The notes beneath the pieces were generated by a model. That model did no database searches. It had not been told where the DNA came from and was given only the letters and a program-made list of their open reading frames with translations. Shown piece by piece: positions 28,140-36,400 of a DNA stretch of 64,000 nt. Positions within the stretch are counted from its first letter, which is position 1. Each line of letters begins with the position of its first letter. The stretch is from contig NZ_JAVREK010000002.1 in the NCBI RefSeq assembly GCF_031845375.1, positions 334,918 through 398,917 of the forward strand, in the 5' to 3' direction. The DNA comes from Streptomonospora wellingtoniae (GTDB lineage: Bacteria; Actinomycetota; Actinomycetes; Streptosporangiales; Streptosporangiaceae). Made by a program: the position numbers and the translations under genes.

Positions 28140-28886
28140 GTGAGCGCGACCATCGGGCACACCGCCGCAGGCCGCGACACGCCCGCCGAGTCCGCCGGCC
28201 GCCGCCGCTCGGACCCCTGGAAGGTCGCCTTCGTCGTGCTCCTGATCGTCGCGGTGCTGACGGTGGTCACCTGGGTACTCCTCGGGTCGCGGCTGCTGGT
28301 GGTGCGCGACGTCGAGGTCAGCGGCACCTCCCGGCTCGACCCCGAGCGCGTGGCGGCCGCCGTCGATGTGGCGACGGGGACCCCGCTGGCGCGGGTCGAC
28401 ACCGACGCGGCCCGGCTCCGCGCCGAGGACCTTCGGCTGGTGGAGTCGGCCGAGGTCGGCCGCGGCTGGCCGGCCACGCTGCGGGTGGAGGTCGTCGAGC
28501 GGACCCCGGTGCTGGCCATGCGCGCCGGCGACGGGTTCCGGCTGATCGACGGCGACGGGGTGCGCATCGCCGACACCGACAAGCGGCCCGACAACTACCC
28601 GCTGATCAGCGTCTCCGGTGAGCCCGAGGGCAGTCCCGCCGTGGCTGCCGCCGCCTCCGTGCTCGCCCGGGTGCCGGCGGCGGTCGGGGGGCGCATCGAC
28701 AGTGTCGACGCGGCCGACCGGTCGGCCATCGAACTGAGCTTGGAGAGCGGTGCCACCGTCTCCTGGGGCACCGCCGAGCGCGCCGAGCGCAAGAGTACGG
28801 TCCTGACCGTGCTGCTCAACGAGCACCCGCCCGGTCCAGACCGGCACTACGACGTCAGCGCACCGGACATGGCCGTCGTCGAATGA
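28140..28886 (+). CDS. ftsQ: Cell division protein FtsQ
   Basis: A 248-residue bitopic protein with a 28-residue cytoplasmic end, a membrane helix (about 29-50), a POTRA domain (LLVVRDVEVSGTSRLDPERVAAAV...) and an FtsQ beta domain (GDGFRLIDGDGVRIAD). With FtsL and FtsB/DivIC it links the Z-ring to the septal synthases. The GTG at 28140 is preceded by GGCGAGAGCAG, a modest site. It ends 445 bp before ftsZ. Confidence 0.93.
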   Translation: MSATIGHTAAGRDTPAESAGRRRSDPWKVAFVVLLIVAVLTVVTWVLLGSRLLVVRDVEVSGTSRLDPERVAAAVDVATGTPLARVDTDAARLRAEDLRLVESAEVGRGWPATLRVEVVERTPVLAMRAGDGFRLIDGDGVRIADTDKRPDNYPLISVSGEPEGSPAVAAAASVLARVPAAVGGRIDSVDAADRSAIELSLESGATVSWGTAERAERKSTVLTVLLNEHPPGPDRHYDVSAPDMAVVE

Positions 28887-29331
28887 GGCCCGCGACGAGG
28901 CCGGGCGGCGGGGGAGCGGCGCGGCTCCGACGGCGCTGCGAATCGCCCCAGATCAGGCATACATTCCAGACGCGACGCGCCGGGAACGGACATCGCCGCC
29001 CCGGGCGACACGCCGTTAGGCTGCACTCGTGGTTAGTTGCCCGCAGGCAGGCAGCGGCTTACTGTCGGGAAGCAATACCGTTGGTTGACATAAGTGTGGA
29101 TCTGAGACTTTAGGGCGGTTACGGCGGGAGCACCCGGAGGAGGGGGAACCGCCCGGCTGCGAGCCCGAAGCCCTGGATGGGAACCCGACCGGCCCCGCGC
29201 CGGTCAGAGGGGTCCCAGTGGAGAGACTGTAGAACCGGACAGCCGATCGGTCCGTTCGCCGCCGCAGGACGGCAGGTTCTGCTGCGGCGGGACGGCGCGA
29301 TTGGCCGAAGCGAGCGGAAAGGCCCCTCGTC
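28887..29331 (+). promoter_or_regulatory. Leader and promoter region of ftsZ
   Basis: This 445-bp gap is AT-richer in its middle. TTGACA at 29085-29090 is a perfect -35 hexamer; a -10 near 29108-29114 (CTTTAGG) is poor. A hairpin with arms CCGCCGCAG (29259-29267) and CTGCGGCGG (29282-29290) lies in the expected 5' leader, about 40 bases before the GTG of ftsZ. No open frame here looks real. The ftsZ ribosome binding site is probably GGAAAGG near 29316. Confidence 0.5.
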
Positions 29332-30813
29332 GTGGCAGCACCGCAGAATTACCTCGCGGTCATCAAGGTCGTCGGAATCGGCGGCGGCGGCGTGAACGCC
29401 GTCAACCGGATGATCGAAGAGGGACTCAAGGGCGTCGAGTTCATCGCCATCAACACCGACGCTCAGGCGCTGCTTATGAGCGATGCCGACGTCAAACTCG
29501 ACGTCGGACGCGAACTCACCCGCGGGCTCGGCGCGGGCGCCAACCCCGACGTCGGGCGCAAGGCGGCCGAGGACCACCGCGAGGAGATCGAAGAGGTCCT
29601 CAAGGGGGCCGACATGGTCTTCGTCACGGCGGGGGAGGGCGGCGGCACCGGCACCGGCGGCGCTCCGGTCGTCGCCGACATCGCGCGCTCGCTCGGCGCA
29701 TTGACCATCGGCGTGGTCACCCGCCCGTTCGGCTTCGAGGGCAAGCGCCGCGCCACCCAGGCCGAGGCCGGCATCGCGATGCTGCGCGACGAGGTCGACA
29801 CGCTCATCGTCATCCCCAACGACCGCCTGCTCTCCATCTCCGACCGCCAGGTCAGCGTGCTCGACGCGTTCAAGGCGGCCGACCAGGTGCTGCTCTCCGG
29901 TGTGCAGGGAATCACCGACCTGATAACCACACCGGGCCTGATCAACCTCGACTTCGCCGATGTCAAGTCGGTGATGCAGGGCGCGGGCTCGGCGTTGATG
30001 GGCATCGGCTCGGCACGCGGCGACGACCGCGCTGTGGCGGCGGCGGAGATGGCGATATCCTCGCCCCTGCTGGAAGCCAGCATCGACGGCGCGCACGGCG
30101 TACTGCTGTCGATCCAGGGCGGCTCCGACCTCGGACTGTTCGAGATCAACGAGGCCGCCCAACTGGTGGCCAACTCCGCCGCCCCCGAGGCGAACATCAT
30201 CTTCGGTGCGGTCATCGACGACGCGCTGGGCGACGAGGTGCGTGTCACCGTTATAGCGGCCGGCTTCGACGAGGCGCGCAACGAGTCGGCCTCGCCGCCG
30301 CAGAGAGCCGACGCGCCGCCACCGGAGACACCCGTCCGCGAGCAGACGGCGGCTCCGGCCGCCGATCCGCGCCCGGCCGTGCGTCCGGTCGCCGAGGAGC
30401 GCCCGCAGTCGCACGCCGAGCCCGCACCGGCGCGCGAGTCGGCCCGCGAGCCCGCGCGGGAGCCGGTCCGCGAGGACTCCCTGCGGGCCGAGGCCCCCGC
30501 GGAGCCCGAGCCCGCGCGCGCCCAGGAGGCCCGCGACGCCGCCGAGCGCCGCGAGCCCGAGCAGGTGGGCGCCCGTGAGCAGCGGGAAGAGGCCGAGCGC
30601 CGCGAACCCGACCCGGAGGCCGAGGAGTCCGAGGCCGAGGAGGACGGCCGGGCGCGCGGCATGCACGCCGTGGGCGATCCCGACTACGGCGAGGTGCGCG
30701 GCACCGGAACCGACGGCGCGTTCCCGCGTTCGGGCGAGAACGTGCCCACGCCGCGGCGCCGGGTGGTCTTCGACGACCCCGACGACCTCGACGTGCCCGA
30801 TTTCCTGAAGTAG
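29332..30813 (+). CDS. ftsZ: Cell division protein FtsZ
   Basis: Tubulin-like GTPase that forms the Z-ring. The 493-residue protein has the G-box GEGGGTGTGGAPVVA near residue 101, the T7 region DFADVKSVM, and a conserved GTPase body of about 315 residues. A 160-residue linker follows, rich in Arg, Glu, Pro and Ala with repeats like AREPAREPVRE, and the conserved C-terminal peptide DDLDVPDFLK, which binds partners such as SepF and FtsW. FtsZ from many bacteria has a much shorter linker. sepF is four genes downstream; ftsA is absent, as usual in actinobacteria. Confidence 0.97.
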   Translation: MAAPQNYLAVIKVVGIGGGGVNAVNRMIEEGLKGVEFIAINTDAQALLMSDADVKLDVGRELTRGLGAGANPDVGRKAAEDHREEIEEVLKGADMVFVTAGEGGGTGTGGAPVVADIARSLGALTIGVVTRPFGFEGKRRATQAEAGIAMLRDEVDTLIVIPNDRLLSISDRQVSVLDAFKAADQVLLSGVQGITDLITTPGLINLDFADVKSVMQGAGSALMGIGSARGDDRAVAAAEMAISSPLLEASIDGAHGVLLSIQGGSDLGLFEINEAAQLVANSAAPEANIIFGAVIDDALGDEVRVTVIAAGFDEARNESASPPQRADAPPPETPVREQTAAPAADPRPAVRPVAEERPQSHAEPAPARESAREPAREPVREDSLRAEAPAEPEPARAQEARDAAERREPEQVGAREQREEAERREPDPEAEESEAEEDGRARGMHAVGDPDYGEVRGTGTDGAFPRSGENVPTPRRRVVFDDPDDLDVPDFLK

Positions 30814-30833
30814 CGCGCCGATCGCGGCGCCTG

Positions 30834-30871
30834 AGCGTACCGGTGGCGGGGCCTTCCGCCGCCGGTACGCT
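30834..30871 (+). terminator. Hairpin terminator after ftsZ
   Basis: A 16-bp stem (30834-30849 with 30856-30871, one G-U pair) with a 6-base loop, followed by TTCTTTG. It begins 20 bp after the ftsZ stop and 50 bp before the pgeF start, so it may separate ftsZ from the downstream genes or reduce read-through. Confidence 0.75.
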
Positions 30872-30922
30872 TCTTTGCGTCCCCTGGACGACTGCCGAGG
30901 AGCGGGAGGAACCGCGCACACG

Positions 30923-31648
30923 ATGAGTGCCGTGATCGAGCTGGGACCGGGAGTGCAGGCCGCGTTCACCCGGCGCTACGACGGCGGGGTCAGTTCCGCG
31001 CCGTTCGACAGCCTCAACCTCGGCCACGGGGTGGACGACGCCCCCGCGGCCGTAGCGGAGAACCGCCGTACGGCCGCGAAGGACCTCGGGTTCGCCGCCG
31101 AGCGCGTGGTGTGGATGGACCAGGTACACAGCGCCGACGTGGCCGTGGCCACCGAGCCGGGAACCGCCGGGCGCGTCGACGCCGTCGTCTCCGACCGGCC
31201 CGACCTGGTGCTGGCCGCGCTTGCCGCCGACTGCCTGCTGGTGCTGGCCGCCGACGCTGAGGCGGGCGTCGTCGGCGCCGCGCACTCCGGCCGTCTCGGC
31301 ACGCAGGCGGGCGTGGCGCCGGCGATGATCGCGCGGATGGCGCTGCTGGGCGCCGACCCCGCCCGCATCGCCGCCGTCCTCGGCCCGGCCATCTGCGGCC
31401 GGTGCTACGAGGTCGGCCCGCAGGTGCAGGCCGAGATGGCGCGCCGCGTACCCGAGGCGGCGAGCCGCACCCGCGAGGGCACGGAGGGCATCGACATGCG
31501 CGCCGCCGTCACCGCCCAACTACGCGCGGCCGATGTCGGCCATATCACCTCCGACGACCGCTGCACCCTGGAGAGCCCTGAGCTCTTCTCGCACCGAGGC
31601 GGCGCTCCGACCGGCCGTTTCGCCGGTTTCGTGTGGAGGCGGCCGTGA
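30923..31648 (+). CDS. pgeF: PgeF/YfiH-type multicopper-like purine nucleoside hydrolase/phosphorylase
   Basis: A 241-residue protein of the YfiH (DUF152) family, known for purine nucleoside phosphorylase, deaminase or peptidoglycan-editing activities depending on the member. The zinc-site residues are recognisable: His in QVHSADV, Cys in ADCLLV and His in AAHSGRLG. GRLG replaces the more common GWRG. The ATG at 30923 starts MSAVIELGPGVQ; the nearest purine-rich site is rather far upstream. The gene habitually follows ftsZ, and its stop overlaps the next gene. Confidence 0.87.
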   Translation: MSAVIELGPGVQAAFTRRYDGGVSSAPFDSLNLGHGVDDAPAAVAENRRTAAKDLGFAAERVVWMDQVHSADVAVATEPGTAGRVDAVVSDRPDLVLAALAADCLLVLAADAEAGVVGAAHSGRLGTQAGVAPAMIARMALLGADPARIAAVLGPAICGRCYEVGPQVQAEMARRVPEAASRTREGTEGIDMRAAVTAQLRAADVGHITSDDRCTLESPELFSHRGGAPTGRFAGFVWRRP

Positions 31649-32409
31649 GCGCCCGCGACGCGGTGGGAGCCGGTGAGGCGGACCCCGGCAGGGGCTCGCG
31701 CCGCCGCGAGCGGATCCGCGCGAACCTCGCCGAGCTGCGCGAGCGCGTCGACGCCGCCTGCGCGGCGGCGGGCCGCAGTCCCGACGACGTGACGATCATC
31801 GCGGTGACCAAGACGTTCCCCGCCTCCGACGTGCGCATCCTCGCCGAGCTCGGCGTCGCCGACGTCGGTGAGAACCGCGACCAGGAGGCCGCGCCCAAGG
31901 CGGCCGAATGCGCCGACCTGGGGCTGAGCTGGCACTTCGTCGGACAGCTGCAGACCAACAAGGCGCGTTCGGTGGCCCGCTACGCCCACATGGTCCACTC
32001 GCTCGACCGCCCCCGGCTGGCGGCCGCGCTGGGTGCGCGGGCCCGGACCGAGGGGCGCGAAGTGGGCTGCCTGGTCCAAATCGACCTCGACCCCGCCTCC
32101 GAGGCAGGAGCGCTGGGACCGCGCGGCGGCGCCGACCCGCGCGACGCGCTGGCCGTGGCCGACGCCGTCGCGGCCGAGGAGGGTCTCGCGCTGGCCGGAG
32201 TCATGGCGGTGGCGCCTCGCGGGGGCGACCCCGAGGAGGCCTTCGCCCGGCTGAATGCGGTCGCCGCCGAGGTCCGGGATCGCTACCCTCGGGCGAAGGC
32301 GGTTTCCGCGGGCATGAGCGCTGACCTGGAGGCGGCCGTCGCCCGGGGTGCGACACACCTGCGGGTGGGAACGGCGTTGCTCGACGATCGGGGCCCGAAC
32401 GTGGGGTAA
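31645..32409 (+). CDS. YggS family PLP-binding protein
   Basis: A 254-residue protein of the PLP homeostasis family (YggS/PROSC), a single alanine-racemase-like barrel without known catalysis. The PLP lysine is in AVTKTFP, and GENRDQEA, HFVGQLQTNKAR, MVHSLDR, and SAGMSADLEAAVARGATHLRVGTALL are family motifs. The GTG at 31645 overlaps the pgeF stop (GTGA); the in-frame start at 31633 lies inside pgeF. It is placed between pgeF and sepF as in most actinobacteria. Confidence 0.92.
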   Translation: MSARDAVGAGEADPGRGSRRRERIRANLAELRERVDAACAAAGRSPDDVTIIAVTKTFPASDVRILAELGVADVGENRDQEAAPKAAECADLGLSWHFVGQLQTNKARSVARYAHMVHSLDRPRLAAALGARARTEGREVGCLVQIDLDPASEAGALGPRGGADPRDALAVADAVAAEEGLALAGVMAVAPRGGDPEEAFARLNAVAAEVRDRYPRAKAVSAGMSADLEAAVARGATHLRVGTALLDDRGPNVG

Positions 32410-32530
32410 TGTCCCCACATGGACATTGGCGCCCAACTGCCGAGTTCGCCCGCGTGGCGGACTCGGGCCCGTCCCGACATGGACTGAGTCATCTGCGGTG
32501 CCGCACCACAGGGACGACGGAGGACAAGAG

Positions 32531-33058
32531 ATGGCCGGCGCGATGCGCAAGATGGCGGTCTACCTCGGCCTCGTGGAGGACGACCGCTACGATCACCGCT
32601 ATGCGGACGAATACGATGACTTCGACGACTTCGACGAAGGCGTCGAGGGCCGGCGCGACCGGGATCTCGTTCACCATGGCGGCGACCGCCGAGCCGACTC
32701 CGTGACGGATGCGGACGACTACCCCATGTCTCCTGCCGACAGGCGCACACCGACTCACACCACCCCCGCTACGGCGGACCTTGCGCGCATCACTACGCTG
32801 CATCCCCGGACCTACAACGAGGCGCGTACCATCGGAGAGTACTTCCGAGAAGGTGTACCGGTGATCATGAACCTGACCGAGATGGTCGACAGCGACGCCA
32901 AGCGTCTGGTCGACTTCGCGGCGGGCCTGATCTTCGGCCTTCACGGCAGTATCGACCGCGTGACCACAAAGGTGTTCTTGTTGTCCCCGGCTAATGTTGA
33001 GGTGACTGCTGAAGACAAAGCACGCATCGCCGAGCGAGGGTTCTTCAACCAGAGTTAG
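32531..33058 (+). CDS. sepF: Cell division protein SepF
   Basis: A 175-residue membrane-anchor protein of the Z-ring that takes the place of FtsA in actinobacteria. The N-terminal MAGAMRKMAVYLGL is the amphipathic membrane-binding helix. An acidic Asp/Tyr-rich linker follows (about 17-65), then the SepF fold (LHPRTYNEARTIGEYFREG...VIMNLTEMVDSDAKRLVDFAAGLIFG). The ATG at 32531 has GACGGAGGA upstream; longer open frame before it overlaps the PLP protein. Target: the C-terminal peptide of FtsZ. Confidence 0.95.
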   Translation: MAGAMRKMAVYLGLVEDDRYDHRYADEYDDFDDFDEGVEGRRDRDLVHHGGDRRADSVTDADDYPMSPADRRTPTHTTPATADLARITTLHPRTYNEARTIGEYFREGVPVIMNLTEMVDSDAKRLVDFAAGLIFGLHGSIDRVTTKVFLLSPANVEVTAEDKARIAERGFFNQS

Positions 33059-33097
33059 ATCATCACTGATGTCCAGAGATTGGGTCGGGGAACGGCC

Positions 33098-33391
33098 GTG
33101 AGTATCGTCCAGTCCGTCATCATCGTCTTGCTGAACGTGTTCATGCTGGTGCTGATCGGACGGCTTGTCTTCGAGCTCGTACAGGCGTTCGCCCGGTCGT
33201 GGCGACCGAGCGGGTTCCTGCTGGTACTCGCGGAGATCGTCTACACCGTCACCGACCCGCCCCTGCGGTTCCTGCGTCGGTTCATCCCGCCCATTCGCCT
33301 GGGGGGAGTGGCGCTGGATCTGAGCTTCACCGTCCTCTTCCTCTTCGTGGTGATCCTTCTCCAGATCGTAAGTTCGATCTCGTTCATCTAG
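33098..33391 (+). CDS. YggT family membrane protein
   Basis: A 97-residue protein with two membrane helices (about 5-27 and 75-96) separated by an amphipathic stretch with TDPPLRFLRRFIPPIRLGG, the family signature. YggT proteins are of unclear function but regularly lie between sepF and divIVA. The GTG at 33098 gives the usual N-terminus SIVQSVI; the TTG at 33080 is an alternative without better evidence. Confidence 0.88.
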   Translation: MSIVQSVIIVLLNVFMLVLIGRLVFELVQAFARSWRPSGFLLVLAEIVYTVTDPPLRFLRRFIPPIRLGGVALDLSFTVLFLFVVILLQIVSSISFI

Positions 33392-33454
33392 AAGGTCACA
33401 GATGTCGGAAAGGCAAGCCCTGGTTTCGATATGTGGCCTTGGTCATGATCTGGA

Positions 33455-33482
33455 TTGCCGTAAGGTCACGATCAGGTAGCGT
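33455..33482 (+). promoter_or_regulatory. divIVA promoter
   Basis: TTGCCG (33455-33460) and TAGCGT (33477-33482) are separated by 16 bp, reading toward divIVA. The expected start is about 30 bases before its ATG, with the ribosome binding site AAGGAG at 33509-33514 in the leader. Confidence 0.6.
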
Positions 33483-33520
33483 CCCTACGGACACAGTCCA
33501 AGCGCGCCAAGGAGACGAAC

Positions 33521-34459
33521 ATGCCGCTGACACCCGCGGATGTGCGGAACAAGCAGTTCAGTACCACCCGGCTCCGGCCGGGCTACGACGAGGAAGAGGT
33601 CGATGCGTTCCTCGATGAGGTCGAGACCGAGCTCGACCGCCTGATCCAGGAGAACGAGGAGTTGCGCGGCAAGCTGGCCGAGTGCCTGCGGGGCAAGGTG
33701 CCCAACGCCGGCATGCAGGACTTCCAGCAGCAGCAGCCGCAGGAGCAGCAGCTCGCACCCGAGCCGCAGCAGCCCGAGCCGGCCGCCCGCCAGGAGCCGC
33801 CGCAGCCGCCGCAGCCCCAGCAGCCGCAACCCCAGCCGCAGCAGCCGCTTGAGCAGCAGATCCCGGCGATGGCCGCCAACATGGGCCTGCCCGGCTCTGA
33901 AGAGAACATGGACACCGCCGCCCGGGTCCTGGCTCTGGCGCAGCAGACCGCCGACCAGGCGATCTCCGACGCGCGACGCGAGGCCGACGAGACCCTCGGC
34001 CGCGCCCGCCACGAGGCCGACGACATCCTCGGCAAGGCCCGCCGCCAGGCCGAGCAGATCGTCAACGAGGCCCGCGCCCGCTCCGAGAACCTCGACCGCG
34101 ACGCCCAGGAGCGCCACCGCCAGGTGATGGGCTCCCTCGTGCAGCAGCGGGAGGAGCTGGAGCACAAGGTCGCCGAGCTCAAGGACTTCGAGCGCGAGTA
34201 CCGCAGCCGCCTCAAGGACTACTTCGAGCGCCAGCTGCGCGAGCTCGCCGAGGGGGCCAACGAGCCCAACTCCGGCCAGCAGCAGAACCCGAACACCACG
34301 GGCGGATTCCAGACGATGGCGCCCACCGGCGGGAACCCGGGCATGCCGCCCGGCGGCGGTCCGGCCAACGGAGCGCCCTCCGGCAATCCCTTCGCCCAGC
34401 CCGAGCCCGCCCAGCACGGCGGCTACCACCCCGGCGAGGCTCCGCACGAGCGGCGGTGA
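33521..34459 (+). CDS. divIVA: Cell polarity protein DivIVA (Wag31)
   Basis: Coiled-coil protein that marks the poles and directs apical growth in actinobacteria. The 312-residue protein has the conserved N-terminal domain (MPLTPADVRNKQF, then R..GYDEEEVDAFLDEVE) that binds curved membrane, a Gln/Pro-rich linker (about 70-118), a long coiled coil (about 128-250) and a Gly/Pro/Asn-rich tail. The Gln/Pro linker, with runs of PQQPQPQPQQP type, is longer than in Mycobacterium Wag31. It follows yggT with its own promoter. The ATG has a good AAGGAG. Confidence 0.95.
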   Translation: MPLTPADVRNKQFSTTRLRPGYDEEEVDAFLDEVETELDRLIQENEELRGKLAECLRGKVPNAGMQDFQQQQPQEQQLAPEPQQPEPAARQEPPQPPQPQQPQPQPQQPLEQQIPAMAANMGLPGSEENMDTAARVLALAQQTADQAISDARREADETLGRARHEADDILGKARRQAEQIVNEARARSENLDRDAQERHRQVMGSLVQQREELEHKVAELKDFEREYRSRLKDYFERQLRELAEGANEPNSGQQQNPNTTGGFQTMAPTGGNPGMPPGGGPANGAPSGNPFAQPEPAQHGGYHPGEAPHERR

Positions 34460-34560
34460 ACCGCCGGACTCCCGGCGCGCGAACGACAGCGGCGGCGACC
34501 GGACTGTGCCGTGGCGCCGCAGCGCACAACAGAACCCTTGAGTGAAGGCTCTCCTATTCC

Positions 34561-36330
34561 GTGTTCATCCTCAGTCTCGCCACCTTGGTGGCGGCTCTGG
34601 CGGTCATCGCCTTCGGTGTGGTGTTCGCCGAGACGACGCTGGTCTACATCGCCCTCGCATTGGGCGTCCTCGGTGCGGTTCTGCTCGTCGCCGAGGCGGT
34701 GAGATCACGCGAGCAACTGGGTCTGGGCGCCGGAAAGGCAGCGGCCGCCGGCGACGGCGGCGCGCAGCGGCAGTGGGCACGGACGGACGGTTTGGGGAAG
34801 GCGTCCGTCCTCGCCCCGGCCCTGTCGGGTGCGACGGCGGGATCCGCCGCGCAGCACAGCGGTACCACCGAGGGAGAGCGGGGCCCGGATCCCGCCGCTC
34901 AGCCGGCGCGGCAAGACAATCCTGCACAGGGTGCACCACCGGTTGCCCCCTACGGCGGCTACGCGCCGCCGCACGGTCTCGGTGCGACGCCCCCCGGCCC
35001 TTCGCCGGAGGAGCCCGCCGAGCAGGCCGGACGCCCCGAGCCCTCCATCCGCCCCGAGCCGGTGGAGAGCGCGGAGGGCCTCCGATCGCAGCGGCCGGTC
35101 CGGCCGCGCATCAACCGTCTTCCCAGTGGGCCCGACGAGGGCGCGGTCGCCCCGGGCGCCGCAGAGCCGTCCGGCGGCTCCGGGCACGGGGCCGCCCCAG
35201 AGCAGGCGCACGCCGGGTCGCCCCCGGCGGAACGGGCCGCTCGGGACGTCGCCGACCCCGTGCCGCCCGAGCCCGCCTCCGACGCTGGGACGGCCGAGGA
35301 GACCGCGCACCCCGCGCCCGTCGGCGACGCCGAGGAAGGTCCCGGCGCCGGGCAGGAGGAGTCGGCGCCCGCGGAGCCGGCGCGCACGGCCGAGTCCGAA
35401 CCGCCCGCGGGCGCCCCGTCGCCGGAACCGTCGGCCGCGGAGAGCGCGCCCGCCGACGAGTCCGACCGCGACCTCTCGTTCAGCGCCTTCGTCAGCGGCC
35501 TGCTGCCGGAGCGGGGACAGGCGGCGGACCACGACTCCGGGACGGCGCCGGAAGCGGCCGCGGAGCAGGAGCCGGACACCGAGCACGCTCCCGCCGAGGA
35601 CCGCGCAACCGCGGACCGGCCCGCAGATGCCGCGGACGATGCAGCGGTACCCGGGGCGGCCGACGCGGCGACGCCCGCCGAGGGCGGGCCCGGGGAGGAC
35701 ACGCCGACCGCGGACTTCGCGGCGCAGTCCGACGCCGCCGCCGGGAACGACTCCGCCGCAGGGTCGGACGGGGCCGGCGCCGACGTGCCGGACCCCGAGC
35801 GGGACTCCGCTCGGGAACCTGCGGCCGAGGGCTCCGAAGACTCCGAGGAGCCCATCACCGCGCCCATCGACCTGCGGGCGATCATGGCAGCTGAGAGCGC
35901 TGCCGCGTCTTCGGAGGCCTCCGGCGACGGCGCGAGCGCCGCCGTGCCCGAAGCCCAGGAGAGCGCCGCCGTGCCGGAAGGTGCTCGGGAACCCGAGCAG
36001 GAGTCCGCCGCCGAAGCCGTCGAGGCGGCTGAGACACCCGACGAGACGACCGATGTCTTCCAACGGTCGGGCGAGCAGGAGCGCGGCGGACGGGCGGACG
36101 GCCCGGATGCCGCCGGAACCGCCGACGCCGCCGAGGACGCGGCCGATGCGGAGGACGCCGCCGAGCAGCGGGCCGAAGGCGAAACCGCCCCCGCCCCCGA
36201 GCCGGAGCCCCGGGAGCCGTCCGGCGCCGAACCCGGGCACTCCGCGGATCCCGCGCCGGAGTCCGACGAGCCCGGCCCGGACGAGACGGTGGTCCTCCGC
36301 CGCGAACCCGCCGGCGAAGACCGCCACTGA
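34561..36330 (+). CDS. Membrane-anchored, highly acidic disordered protein
   Basis: A 589-residue protein I cannot assign to a family. Two membrane helices (about 3-23 and 27-46) form an N-terminal hairpin, and a basic turn (VRSREQ) follows. The remaining 540 residues are built mainly of Ala, Glu, Pro, Asp, Gly and Ser, with almost no hydrophobic or aromatic residues, and are almost certainly disordered and strongly negative. There are no clear repeats, sorting signals or cysteines. It is co-directional with divIVA (101 bp downstream) and convergent with ileS. Codon usage is like that of its neighbours. GTG at 34561 is the start. Possible roles, by position only, are in polar growth or envelope organisation. 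Confidence 0.7.
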   Translation: MFILSLATLVAALAVIAFGVVFAETTLVYIALALGVLGAVLLVAEAVRSREQLGLGAGKAAAAGDGGAQRQWARTDGLGKASVLAPALSGATAGSAAQHSGTTEGERGPDPAAQPARQDNPAQGAPPVAPYGGYAPPHGLGATPPGPSPEEPAEQAGRPEPSIRPEPVESAEGLRSQRPVRPRINRLPSGPDEGAVAPGAAEPSGGSGHGAAPEQAHAGSPPAERAARDVADPVPPEPASDAGTAEETAHPAPVGDAEEGPGAGQEESAPAEPARTAESEPPAGAPSPEPSAAESAPADESDRDLSFSAFVSGLLPERGQAADHDSGTAPEAAAEQEPDTEHAPAEDRATADRPADAADDAAVPGAADAATPAEGGPGEDTPTADFAAQSDAAAGNDSAAGSDGAGADVPDPERDSAREPAAEGSEDSEEPITAPIDLRAIMAAESAAASSEASGDGASAAVPEAQESAAVPEGAREPEQESAAEAVEAAETPDETTDVFQRSGEQERGGRADGPDAAGTADAAEDAADAEDAAEQRAEGETAPAPEPEPREPSGAEPGHSADPAPESDEPGPDETVVLRREPAGEDRH

Positions 36331-36340
36331 CAGCACCGTC

Positions 36341-36395
36341 GATCTTGTAGCCATCGCAAACGGAGATCGTTCTCCTTCACGATGGCTACAAGATC
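36341..36395. repeat. Palindromic repeat, copy B
   Basis: The same 55-bp element as at 353-407, in reverse orientation: arms 36341-36356 and 36380-36395 are perfect reverse complements and identical in sequence to copy A, again with a 23-base centre. In the nested hairpin one A-T pair of copy A is replaced by G-C (GGAGA with TCTCC), which preserves pairing. It fills the 70-bp gap between the convergent acidic-protein gene (ends 36330) and ileS (ends 36401), a place where it could stop transcription from both sides. Confidence 0.9.
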
Positions 36396-36400
36396 AGCGT

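Noticed and set aside
33711..33860. Short CAG/CCG-rich repeats in divIVA that could look like a CRISPR or DNA satellite
   Set aside because: They encode the Gln/Pro linker, have no constant repeat-spacer pattern and stay in frame.
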